Assembly (NCBI GenBank): GCA_018725565.1
Contig: QLUR01000026.1
Span: forward strand, 1 to 39,843
Source: Bacillota bacterium
GTDB taxonomy: Bacteria > Bacillota > Dethiobacteria > Dethiobacterales > Dethiobacteraceae
Length of the DNA: 39,843 bases
Direction of reading: 5' to 3'
How positions within the stretch are numbered: position 1 is the first letter of the stretch; every line of letters starts with the position of its first letter. This document shows positions 32,296-39,325 of the stretch, piece after piece. The translations under genes were made by a program, and so were the position numbers. The notes under the pieces were generated by a model that worked only from the letters and a program-made list of their open reading frames with translations, ran no database searches and was not told the DNA's origin.

Positions 32296-32859
32296 TTATT
32301 CTAAATGTGACACATTGAGAAATTTGCCAGTGACTGGCAAGGATAATTTTAACATTGAAAAGCCAATAATTGCTCCGACTATATTTAGTATTACATCATC
32401 AATATCAGTTGATCTGTAAGTATACCCAATTAATAATGAGACCAAATATTGAAGAAATTCAACGCTAATTGATCCTACGAATCCCCATATAAAAACTACA
32501 CTTAACTTAGATACTCTTTGGAATAACAATGGAAGAAAACTTCCCAGCGGTATAAATAGAATTATATTTGCAATTAACGGTCTGATTACAGATTTAATAT
32601 TTCCTTGATCAATTATTTCTATTATTGTTGTAAAAGGAATAAAATTGTTTGTTACATAACTAAGTTCTCTGCGATATATTATTAGCTCTTTTTGAACGGG
32701 TAGAGGGAAAAGGGTAACTGAGAGTACCCCAATAAGATAAATAAAAAATAACAAAATAATTATTTGCTTATGCATAGAGATCTTTTTCTTTATTCCAGTT
32801 ATCAGTATAACGATATAAACTGGCATCGCAATAATATGTAATAATATGGCATCGATCAC
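32296..32859 (-). CDS. VanZ-like membrane protein
   Basis: A membrane protein of 187 residues with five hydrophobic segments and the VanZ-type motifs NFIPFTTI, NIILFIPLGSFLPLLF and STDIDDVILNIVGAIIGF. VanZ proteins confer low teicoplanin resistance in some enterococci; most relatives are of unknown role in the envelope. GTG 32859 is chosen because CGGAGGAGAG lies upstream of it; the ATG at 32889 has none. The gene is strikingly AT-rich against the flanking core, pointing to transfer. It lies between the two 363-bp repeats. Confidence 0.8.
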   Translation of the reverse strand: MIDAILLHIIAMPVYIVILITGIKKKISMHKQIIILLFFIYLIGVLSVTLFPLPVQKELIIYRRELSYVTNNFIPFTTIIEIIDQGNIKSVIRPLIANIILFIPLGSFLPLLFQRVSKLSVVFIWGFVGSISVEFLQYLVSLLIGYTYRSTDIDDVILNIVGAIIGFSMLKLSLPVTGKFLNVSHLE

Positions 32860-32917
32860 TGCATTACTCTCCTCCGAAAATAACCTCATGTGTAAATAGC
32901 CTCATGCAATTACATCC

Positions 32918-33619
32918 CTATCGATGGTGCAGCATGTCGGCGCCAGCAATTTCAACGCTATCCGCAATCTTAAACACAGTATCTCTTCCCAGTGTTGACG
33001 ATACCATATACATATACTTGCCGTCATGCCAAAGCAGGTTTTGAACGCCCCGATTGGAATAATATTTTGCGGAAAAACCCTTAAACTCCAGTTCCTCAAG
33101 TTCGACACCTTCTGTATTGATGTGCATGGAAACATTCTCAAGGCGCTGCTGGCTGTAGGATATGAAATCATTTTCCTTTTCATATTCCATCAGAACAAGA
33201 CCATCTGCTTTTATATTGACCATTTCGAAGTCTTCCGGTATATAGACCGGTTCATATATGGTAAATTCATCGGCCGCGTCCCGGGGGGACTGGCTTTCAT
33301 CAAAAAAAATATGGGTAAATTTCTCGTACACTTCGGTTATGAATTCAATAACCGAAGCACGCACGGACGGTACGCTCATTGCGGACGCAATCGGGATGAT
33401 GATTGCGGCAATCAAGGCAACCGCCCGCCTGCGCCACACTACCCACTCCCTGATTGTATTACCTTTTTTACTTCTACGGATAAGCTTTTGCATCTTTCTT
33501 TCAAAGTCACGCGAAAATTCGTGATCTATTTCATTGTCCGCCGGCAAAGCTTCCACTTCGTACTGGTCGGCTTTTATAACAGCGTTTTTTAGTGCGTTTT
33601 CTAGAAAACTATAGGACAT
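32918..33619 (-). CDS. DUF4367-type anti-sigma-like membrane protein
   Basis: A 233-residue protein. The cytoplasmic N-terminus (about 1-65) is charged, then comes a single membrane helix (about 67-87, AVALIAAIIIPIASAMSV) and an outer domain matching the DUF4367 style, ending in a strand pattern around GKYMYMVSSTLGRDTVFKIA. Its ATG overlaps the sigma gene's 3' end by 11 bp behind AAGGAGGGA, so it is the likely regulator of that sigma factor. Base use is AT-rich like its neighbours, unlike the window's first part. Confidence 0.8.
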   Translation of the reverse strand: MSYSFLENALKNAVIKADQYEVEALPADNEIDHEFSRDFERKMQKLIRRSKKGNTIREWVVWRRRAVALIAAIIIPIASAMSVPSVRASVIEFITEVYEKFTHIFFDESQSPRDAADEFTIYEPVYIPEDFEMVNIKADGLVLMEYEKENDFISYSQQRLENVSMHINTEGVELEELEFKGFSAKYYSNRGVQNLLWHDGKYMYMVSSTLGRDTVFKIADSVEIAGADMLHHR

Positions 33620-34151
33620 CGGGATTTCCCTCCTTTATTAAAGTTTCCTCAAGTTTATGCCTTGCGCGTTCCAAACGTTTTCTGACTGTCGCTGCGGAGA
33701 TATCCAGTGTCTGCGCTATCTCCGCATTTGACAATTCCTGAACATATTTCAACGTCAGCACTTCTTTATATAGAACAGGCAACCTCATTACAGCATTTGC
33801 AAGATAATCCAAATCCTCTGACCAGCTGAATGTTTCATCAGAAATGCAAAATTCTATTTGTTCAAGAGAAACCGTTGTGTCTCTTTTTCTTCTGTTGTAC
33901 AAGTTAATAGCATTGTTTCTAACCATAATAACAATGTAGCTTTTGGTTTTGTGACAATGAACATTCTCTATTTTATCGAGATTTTCGATTATTTTTAAAA
34001 AAGCCTGATGGATAGCATCTTCCGCAAGATATTCATCTTTTAATATCTGGTTGGCAATATAAAACATAAGTTTCCTGTATGTCGTATAGAGGATTTCGAA
34101 CTTATTTTTATCCTGCTCAGTATGAATTACAGCTAAGTAGATTGCTATCAT
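33609..34151 (-). CDS. ECF-type RNA polymerase sigma factor (second)
   Basis: A 180-residue sigma factor of a type common in clostridia. Region 2 shows EYLAEDAIHQAFLKIIENLD, and region 4 shows RLPVLYKEVLTLKYVQELSNAEIA with a helix-turn-helix. It pairs with the DUF4367 protein that overlaps it. No ribosome site precedes the ATG, but that ATG overlaps the TGA of a 44-residue frame upstream (ATGA), so translation may be coupled to it. It is AT-rich and probably acquired. Confidence 0.88.
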   Translation of the reverse strand: MIAIYLAVIHTEQDKNKFEILYTTYRKLMFYIANQILKDEYLAEDAIHQAFLKIIENLDKIENVHCHKTKSYIVIMVRNNAINLYNRRKRDTTVSLEQIEFCISDETFSWSEDLDYLANAVMRLPVLYKEVLTLKYVQELSNAEIAQTLDISAATVRKRLERARHKLEETLIKEGNPDVL

Positions 34152-34282
34152 CTTAGCTGCTCAAGTTCAGCGACCCGTTCCGTTGCCTTCCGGTGCCGTT
34201 CCATGTATCCGGCGTACCGTTCGCTGAATTCATCATGGGTAACAGTAAAGCGAGCATTTTCATAGATGGCCTTTCGTATCAA
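34148..34282 (-). pseudogene. Recombinase-like coiled-coil fragment
   Basis: A 44-residue frame from TTG 34282, containing IRKAIYENARFTVTHDEFSE and YMERHRKATERVAELEQLR. It resembles the coiled-coil region near the C-terminus of serine recombinases, or a phage-type helical protein. The catalytic part is absent. Its stop overlaps the ATG of the sigma gene. The identification rests on pattern memory and is moderate at best. Confidence 0.4.
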
Positions 34283-34540
34283 TTTGCTATCGCCTTAACA
34301 GACTGCGAAAACATTTGCTTGAGTCTGCAGCACGAAAGTACAAGTCACCGTATAAAGATGTCATCCGTGCTAAGATTGTCTTACTGGCGGCACAAGGTTT
34401 TAGTAATGATGGAATCGCTTTGCGCTTGGATACACCACGTCAGATTGTAAGCAAATGGCATAAACGCTTTTTCCAAGACTGCCTCAGGGTTTGCAGGATC
34501 AACCCCGTGGCGGCCGTCCCGGATTTCCTCGCTCCATGCG
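34266..34540 (+). pseudogene. IS630-family transposase, 5' part with frameshifts
   Basis: The N-terminal region of an IS630 transposase in three frames: MAFRINLLSP from ATG 34266; then LLESAARKYKSPYKDVIRAK continuing IVLLAAQGFSNDGIALRL to WHKRFFQDC; then GLQDQPRGGRPGFP in another frame from 34,488. At least two frameshifts are needed, and the catalytic DDE part is missing. No terminal inverted repeats were identified. Confidence 0.75.
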
Positions 34541-34613
34541 CTAATATTTGTGTTATACTTTTAGAGGCATGTGGCGCTTAGTGGATTGCGTTCCGCGAGG
34601 AGGGAGGCATATA

Positions 34614-34652
34614 GTGTTTAGCTATAACAAGCTCTGGAAGTGGTTCAGTTAA
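34614..34652 (+). pseudogene. Start fragment of an XRE-type HTH regulator
   Basis: A strong GAGGAGGGAGG site precedes GTG and the codons for FSYNKLWK, the usual opening of a family of small clostridial Cro/C1-type regulators (SYNKLWKLL...). The frame ends after 12 codons. Only the initiation region survives. TATACT at 34555-34560 may be its old -10. The fragment overlaps the 3' end of the next minus-strand gene by 8 bp. Confidence 0.5.
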
Positions 34653-35580
34653 CCATGGATAATAATTCGAACCGACCTGTTTTGTGATTGAATTTTAACT
34701 GATGTTGAATCCTTAGTCGATCCTCAGGAACCGGAACATTAATCGTGCAGACTATTTTAAGCGTACCTTTTCCCTCAAATCCCTGCCATTCAATATTGAT
34801 ATTTCGCTTGTTTAACTCCTGGACATTGCCCTCAAGCTCGATAACTTCAATCTCTCTAGTTAACGGATTTCGATAAACGAGATATGCCGGCATCCAAAAA
34901 ACATCCTGCAAACCAGGACCGAGGGGAGCAGCCATTAACTTTACTTGTTGTTTAGTTCCGCCTCCGGTAAAATCAACCCAACGGGAGTCCAATACCAGGT
35001 GATGATCGTCAATATCGATCCCCCTTTCAACTAACCTAAGCATTAACCTAGCATACCTTTCAAACGGCTGGTATAGTTCGTACAACTCCATTGAGGGATG
35101 ATCTTTTCCTTCTGTTTCCTGCTTTTCTGACTTCGTTATTGCCGCCGTTTTTGAAGTAGCCTCCCAGGCAACATTCATGCCTAATGCCTCCGGCAAAAAT
35201 CGTAGCGGCACGAATATTCTGCCTTTTACTAGCCGGGGGGCTTTGTTTACATCCAAGAATACCAGCTCGCCGTTCCTGTAAACCTCAGCAGTATTATCAG
35301 GTCTCAGTCTTAAAACTATCCGGCTGTTTCCTTTTCTAATGACGACTGTCCGGTTGAGCCAGACGATTTCAGCACCCAGACTGTTGCAAAAGGCCCGTAA
35401 AGGTACAAGCACTCGCCCGCGCTCTAAGATGGGTGCCGGGTCTAAACTGAGCCGTTTTGTATTAAAAGTTATGACAAGATCCTGCTTAGCTTGGGAATAG
35501 CCGGGAAAAAGAACAGCGAAAAAAAGTGTCAGGCATACAGTAAACAGAAATCCAAAGAAAAATAGATATTTTCTTTTCAA
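34645..35580 (-). CDS. Secreted copper-amine-oxidase-N domain protein
   Basis: A 311-residue exported protein. A signal peptide (about 1-31, cleaving after YSQA) is followed by two copper amine oxidase N-terminal-like repeats (about 34-150; GRVLVPLRAFCNSLGAEIVW and GRIFVPLRFLPEALGMNVAW). A C-terminal domain of about 150 residues is of no recognised family. Despite the name, these repeats are surface modules found mostly in Firmicutes, and no oxidase is present. The gene stands alone between IS remnants and a lipoprotein gene and is related in module to the RCC1-like protein. Confidence 0.82.
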   Translation of the reverse strand: MKRKYLFFFGFLFTVCLTLFFAVLFPGYSQAKQDLVITFNTKRLSLDPAPILERGRVLVPLRAFCNSLGAEIVWLNRTVVIRKGNSRIVLRLRPDNTAEVYRNGELVFLDVNKAPRLVKGRIFVPLRFLPEALGMNVAWEATSKTAAITKSEKQETEGKDHPSMELYELYQPFERYARLMLRLVERGIDIDDHHLVLDSRWVDFTGGGTKQQVKLMAAPLGPGLQDVFWMPAYLVYRNPLTREIEVIELEGNVQELNKRNINIEWQGFEGKGTLKIVCTINVPVPEDRLRIQHQLKFNHKTGRFELLSMVN

Positions 35581-35682
35581 GAGTACCGGCTCCTTTTCCT
35601 AGATTATGACTACAATATTAGACGCGATTGGAAGCAACTGCGTCCCGTCTTAATTTGTCTCCTTCAAACGTTTTTGTTAATG

Positions 35683-36750
35683 TTAATATAGCGTGCCTTG
35701 CGGAATGAATATTTTTGAGTTTAGCTTGATATTATCAATACGACTTTTTTCAACATTATCTTTATTTGAAACAGAAATATAATTCTCAGTACATAGTACG
35801 CTACCTAAAAACTCTCCTGCCTTATTGTAGAATACTGAGATAGTCCCCGGCAGGTTATTGTAATTGGGAAAGCCCGCAATGTAGATGCCGTTTTGGTAGC
35901 CAAGTCCCGTGAAGAACCCATAGAAATCCCTGTGTGTATCAAGGTTTGGCATATCTGTTTTAATTTTACTTACGGTCAGTACCACGCGTATAGTGCCGTT
36001 ATACGGATTAATTTCTACGATATTTGCTCCCTCGTTCCATAAAAAGGTTTTTGATTGCGGATTGCCATAGATGTTTGTGCCTATATTTACATAATTTGGC
36101 ATGTTTATTTTGCTCAGATCGTATTTGTCAAAAATTGAGCTATAGTCGCTTATTTTTTCAAATTGATACGTGCCGCCTTTTTTGGTGTATAACAACGACA
36201 CCGGGTTCACTTTATCAAATGTTTCCCCTTTCGTGTTGCACAGCACCGCAATATTGCCTTCGTCATCGACGAAAAATGCCTGCGGGATTAACTGCATATT
36301 CTCCGGGGTCAACGCTATTACAGCAATTTCTGTGTCGCCTTTGCGGATTGTGGCCATCATTACTTGATCTGTGTAATCGTATATTAAAACATAGTCTCCA
36401 TTGTACAACTCACCTTCTTTCGCCAGTGTATATTTAATCGCGGGCTGTTCAAGGGGTGCGTATGGCAGCGCTAACAATCTGCTTGAGAAATTTAATGGGT
36501 AAATCCTGTTTTGCCATCCCAACTCACCGGAGACTTTGAACAGCACTTCCGGGGATAGTTCAATATACGAATCTGACACGTTTACCGATAGTTTATGGGC
36601 ACTAATTTCGCCTGCAGCATCAGTCAGATAAACTACTAGGTTGATCACTGCCACATTCGCATTGTTTTCGTATGAGGAGGAATTTTTAACGCAGCCAGAC
36701 CCCACACACAAAAACATTAATGTAAAAAGAAAAACCGCTATTCTTTTCAT
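35683..36750 (-). CDS. Putative lipoprotein of unknown function
   Basis: A 355-residue exported protein with a lipoprotein-type signal (LMFLCVGSGC, with an unusual glycine at -3). The rest is beta-rich and could form a propeller: repeated strand pairs such as GDYVLIYDYTDQVMMATIRK and GNIAVLCNTKGETFD are seen, and a closing TISVFYNKAGEFLGSVLCTE. No family was recognised. The ATG follows GGGGGTG. The gene lies just upstream (in its own direction) of the copper-amine-oxidase-N gene, 102 bp away, and the two may be co-expressed. Confidence 0.7.
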   Translation of the reverse strand: MKRIAVFLFTLMFLCVGSGCVKNSSSYENNANVAVINLVVYLTDAAGEISAHKLSVNVSDSYIELSPEVLFKVSGELGWQNRIYPLNFSSRLLALPYAPLEQPAIKYTLAKEGELYNGDYVLIYDYTDQVMMATIRKGDTEIAVIALTPENMQLIPQAFFVDDEGNIAVLCNTKGETFDKVNPVSLLYTKKGGTYQFEKISDYSSIFDKYDLSKINMPNYVNIGTNIYGNPQSKTFLWNEGANIVEINPYNGTIRVVLTVSKIKTDMPNLDTHRDFYGFFTGLGYQNGIYIAGFPNYNNLPGTISVFYNKAGEFLGSVLCTENYISVSNKDNVEKSRIDNIKLNSKIFIPQGTLY

Positions 36751-36875
36751 GTTCGCACCCCCAAATATTTTTCGGGCTGAAATGTTCGGTTTTTTACGTT
36801 GTTTTTATTGTGTAATGCTGGTAAGCACTATTATTGGTAAAGACATAATTCCGTCTTTTGTTACAGCTGACCAAG

Positions 36876-37238
36876 GCTGATTCAATTTTACTGGAGGACG
36901 ATGATCGTTCCAACGTCCGTACGAATGACCGCAGCGCCCAGGGCTTCCGACACAAAACGCAGCGGAACCACCGTCCGGCCACGCACTGCCCTAGCCGGCA
37001 CGTCCAGAGCGACCGTCCTGGGAACGCCACCCTGCTGAGAGACACGCGCCGTTTTCTCGCCAAGGCGCAATTGTATCGTTACCGTTCCTTTAGTAACGGT
37101 AACTTCTTTTTTGGCCGAATCAAAGCGGACAACGGCGCCTAACTGTTCACCCAGGAAACGCAGCGGGACCATCGTTCGGCCCTTCTCTATAAAAGGTACT
37201 GAAGACTCACCACGCAGGGCGGCGGCATAGGCTGCGGA
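36876..37238. repeat. Direct repeat, copy B (363 bp)
   Basis: This is the partner of 31,813-32,175. It is the intact version, forming the 3' third of the RCC1-like gene, and is therefore the probable source copy. Confidence 0.9.
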
Positions 37239-38591
37239 AACACCGTTTGTTCGCCCCCTGGGGTAGAGCTCAACCATCTTGGGTACACCCGGCCTGGCAT
37301 GTGCGCCCCCATCCGGCGCCGGCGAAACCGCTGCCGGCGCATTTCTGAAGGGAACATATCTGATGGGAAGTGTTCCATTTGCAAATGGAATACTTCCATC
37401 ACCAAGCTGTCCGTGTAAGTTCCAGCCCCAGGTCCAGAGCGTGCCGTCCGCCTTCAATGCCGCAGTGTGGTGAGTTCCAACAGAAACAACCGCCCAGGCG
37501 CGGTCTGTGCCGACTTGCGCCGGCAGCCCTCTTCCGGTGGTATTGGGACGTCCCGGAACCGGATCAATCCCAATGCCCAGTTTTCCATAGCTGTTATCTC
37601 CCCAGGTCCAGAGCGTACCGTCCTTCTTTAGCGCCGCGGCATGGTCTTTCCCCAGAGAAACAGACGCCCAATCGGTGTCTCTGCTTAGCCGCAGCGGCCG
37701 CACTTGTATTCCGCTTACTCCTGGCGCCGCGATTCCGTGCATACCCCAAGCCCAAAGCGTGCCGTCCGTCTTGATAGCTACCGTCCGCCACGACCCTGCG
37801 GAAACAGTCGCCCAGTCGCGGTCTTTGCCCACTTGCACAGGCGTATGTTCGTCCGCATAGGTCGGCGGAATAGGCGTACCCGAAGCAAAGGCCCTTGTAT
37901 CGCCGCCGGTGCCAATTCCAAGTTGTCCGTACATGTTCCAGCCCCAGGTCCAGAGCGTGCCGTTCCTTTTTAGCGCCGCGGTGTGAGCGGTCCCAGCGGA
38001 AACAGACGCCCAGTCGCGGTCTGTGCCGACCTGCGCCGGCGCGTTCCTTAGCGTCGTGGTTCCGTCTCCAAGTTGTCCGTGCCCGTTAGCCCCCCAGGTC
38101 CAGAGCGTGCCGTCCCTCTTTAGCGCCGCTATGTGGGCGCCTCCAACAGAAACAGCAGCCCAGTCTTGGTCTTTGCCGACTTGCGCCGGCACCATGGGGG
38201 CAATGGGGCTATCGCGAAGGTATCTTTCCATGTCCCAGCTTATAGGCCAGCCCCAAGCCCAAAGCGTACCGTCTGTCTTTAACGCCGCGATTACCGCAAT
38301 TACACCGCCTCCGGCAGAAACTGTTGACCAGTTGGTATCACTGCCGACTTGCCCCGATCTGAACGTATTAATTCCAAATTGTGCCGCGCGCTGGTCATAT
38401 CCCCAGGTCCAGAGCGTGCCGTCCGCCTTGACCGCCGCGGTGAAGGCGCTCCCGCTACTTACTTGACTTACTTGCGGTTTTGCGGATCGGGCGTGTTCAG
38501 CCTGTACACTTGCGGCAGCCGTCCCGGTCCCGGCACACACCCACATCATCACACAGACGCCGGCTAAAAACGAAATGCCTGCTTTCCTCAT
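36888..38591 (-). CDS. Secreted RCC1-repeat protein with copper-amine-oxidase-N module
   Basis: A 567-residue exported protein. A signal peptide (about 1-27) precedes seven RCC1-like repeats (about 38-420), each with the motif [DN]GTLWxWG, enough for one seven-bladed propeller. Then come a linker and a C-terminal copper amine oxidase N-terminal-like module (about 455-567). The propeller probably binds a ligand outside the cell and the module may anchor or dimerise it; the function is unknown. ATG 38591 follows AAGGAGGTGG. Repeats are also similar in DNA, so unequal recombination could change their number. Confidence 0.85.
   Translation of the reverse strand: MRKAGISFLAGVCVMMWVCAGTGTAAASVQAEHARSAKPQVSQVSSGSAFTAAVKADGTLWTWGYDQRAAQFGINTFRSGQVGSDTNWSTVSAGGGVIAVIAALKTDGTLWAWGWPISWDMERYLRDSPIAPMVPAQVGKDQDWAAVSVGGAHIAALKRDGTLWTWGANGHGQLGDGTTTLRNAPAQVGTDRDWASVSAGTAHTAALKRNGTLWTWGWNMYGQLGIGTGGDTRAFASGTPIPPTYADEHTPVQVGKDRDWATVSAGSWRTVAIKTDGTLWAWGMHGIAAPGVSGIQVRPLRLSRDTDWASVSLGKDHAAALKKDGTLWTWGDNSYGKLGIGIDPVPGRPNTTGRGLPAQVGTDRAWAVVSVGTHHTAALKADGTLWTWGWNLHGQLGDGSIPFANGTLPIRYVPFRNAPAAVSPAPDGGAHARPGVPKMVELYPRGRTNGVSAAYAAALRGESSVPFIEKGRTMVPLRFLGEQLGAVVRFDSAKKEVTVTKGTVTIQLRLGEKTARVSQQGGVPRTVALDVPARAVRGRTVVPLRFVSEALGAAVIRTDVGTIIVLQ
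37366..37397. repeat. 32-bp near-perfect palindrome inside the RCC1-like gene
   Basis: The sequence is self-complementary at 15 of 16 paired positions, centred between 37381 and 37382 on GC. It falls in the linker after the seventh RCC1 repeat (residues PFANGTLP), where the protein code is under little constraint. Confidence 0.6.
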
Positions 38592-38621
38592 CTAACTTGC
38601 CACCTCCTTATCTTACCCGGG

Positions 38622-38942
38622 CTACACCGTGCGGCAGAGAATTGCCAGCGGAAGGTTAGTAGCACCGGCATGAGCAATTTCCAAGGCAACACTTACCGTC
38701 GAATTTGTGCTGAGTCAAGCGGATATCTCTAATTCCGGAAACACGGCCGCTTGGGTGGTCGAAGCATTACGCACGGCATCCCTGTACTGAGCCCAAGTAG
38801 CGCGCGGCGTAGTTTGTCCAGGAACACCACTGCCGCTCATGGTTGCAGGAACAGATGATGCTGTCATACCCCTTAAAGCCTCCCTAATTTTTGTTTTCAC
38901 TAAATAAAACAAATCAGGAGAGGCTTTTGTGACAGAAAACAT
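38622..38942 (-). pseudogene. Small ORF interrupted by an in-frame TGA
   Basis: The minus-strand frame runs from ATG 38942 through 75 codons (MFSVTKASPDLFYLVKTK... to FPELEISA) to TGA at 38,717-38,715. In the same frame it goes on for 30 protein-like codons (STVSVALEIAHAGATNLPLA) to TAG 38,624. A better ribosome site (GGAGG and AAGGGG) precedes the internal ATG at 38867, which gives a 50-residue product before the TGA. No family was recognised. It lies directly upstream of the RCC1-like gene and may have been its operon partner. A nonsense mutation is the simplest reading. Confidence 0.45.
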
Positions 38943-38970
38943 TAGTTTTTAAAAATATTTTCCCGAAAAC

Positions 38971-39257
38971 TTATCTCCCGCCGATGGGTTCAATGTTATC
39001 CGCCGTCTTTGTTACATAGAAACGGAGCCCAGGGCGGCCGAGGTCCACGTTGTTTTTAATCAGAGGCACCAAAACGTGAAACGCGGGCAGTTGCTCTTCC
39101 AGCAACGGCAGCTCTTCTTCCGGGGCCGCAAATTGTAAATTACAGAAGGAAAAGTACAGGAAGACACACCAGCAACAGCATTGCGATTACCTTACGAAAC
39201 TTCAGCAAGTACAGCCCTTTGTGTACCGATAGATGCGATAAAACTAGCCGGTTGACT
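38971..39257 (-). pseudogene. Frameshifted gene remnant
   Basis: The minus strand reads VNRLVLSHLSVHKGLYLLKF, then a hydrophobic helix (MLLLVCLPVLFLL) ending in TAA. A shifted frame carries on with NLQFAAPEEELPLLEEQLPA, FHVLVPLIKNNVDLGRPGLR, FYVTKTADNIEPIGGR and its stop at 38,971. A TTG with AAAGGG upstream could start the hydrophobic part. One frameshift separates the signal-like segment from the soluble part. The first residues repeat the C-terminus of the neighbouring membrane gene. Confidence 0.5.
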
Positions 39258-39325
39258 TATCTTTTGCGGCCCGCCGGTAGTCCTATCCCGGCCATGGTAG
39301 ATACGATACAACAAGCCGGTTGACT
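39230..39325. repeat. Imperfect tandem duplication (28-bp units)
   Basis: Units 39,230-39,257 and 39,298-39,325 match at 25 of 28 positions, 68 bp apart. The second encodes VNRLVVSYL, the end of the membrane protein below. The first encodes VNRLVLSHL, leading into the frameshifted remnant. This suggests two related gene ends joined by a partial duplication. Confidence 0.6.

Noticed and set aside
37366-38460. The repeated DNA units as a CRISPR or other short-repeat array
   Set aside because: The repeats are in frame, uneven in spacing and encode the DGTLWxWG motif, so they are protein repeats.
37187-38567. Several frames on both strands across the RCC1-like gene
   Set aside because: Repetitive DNA of the RCC1 repeats keeps other frames open; none has a signal peptide or ribosome site.
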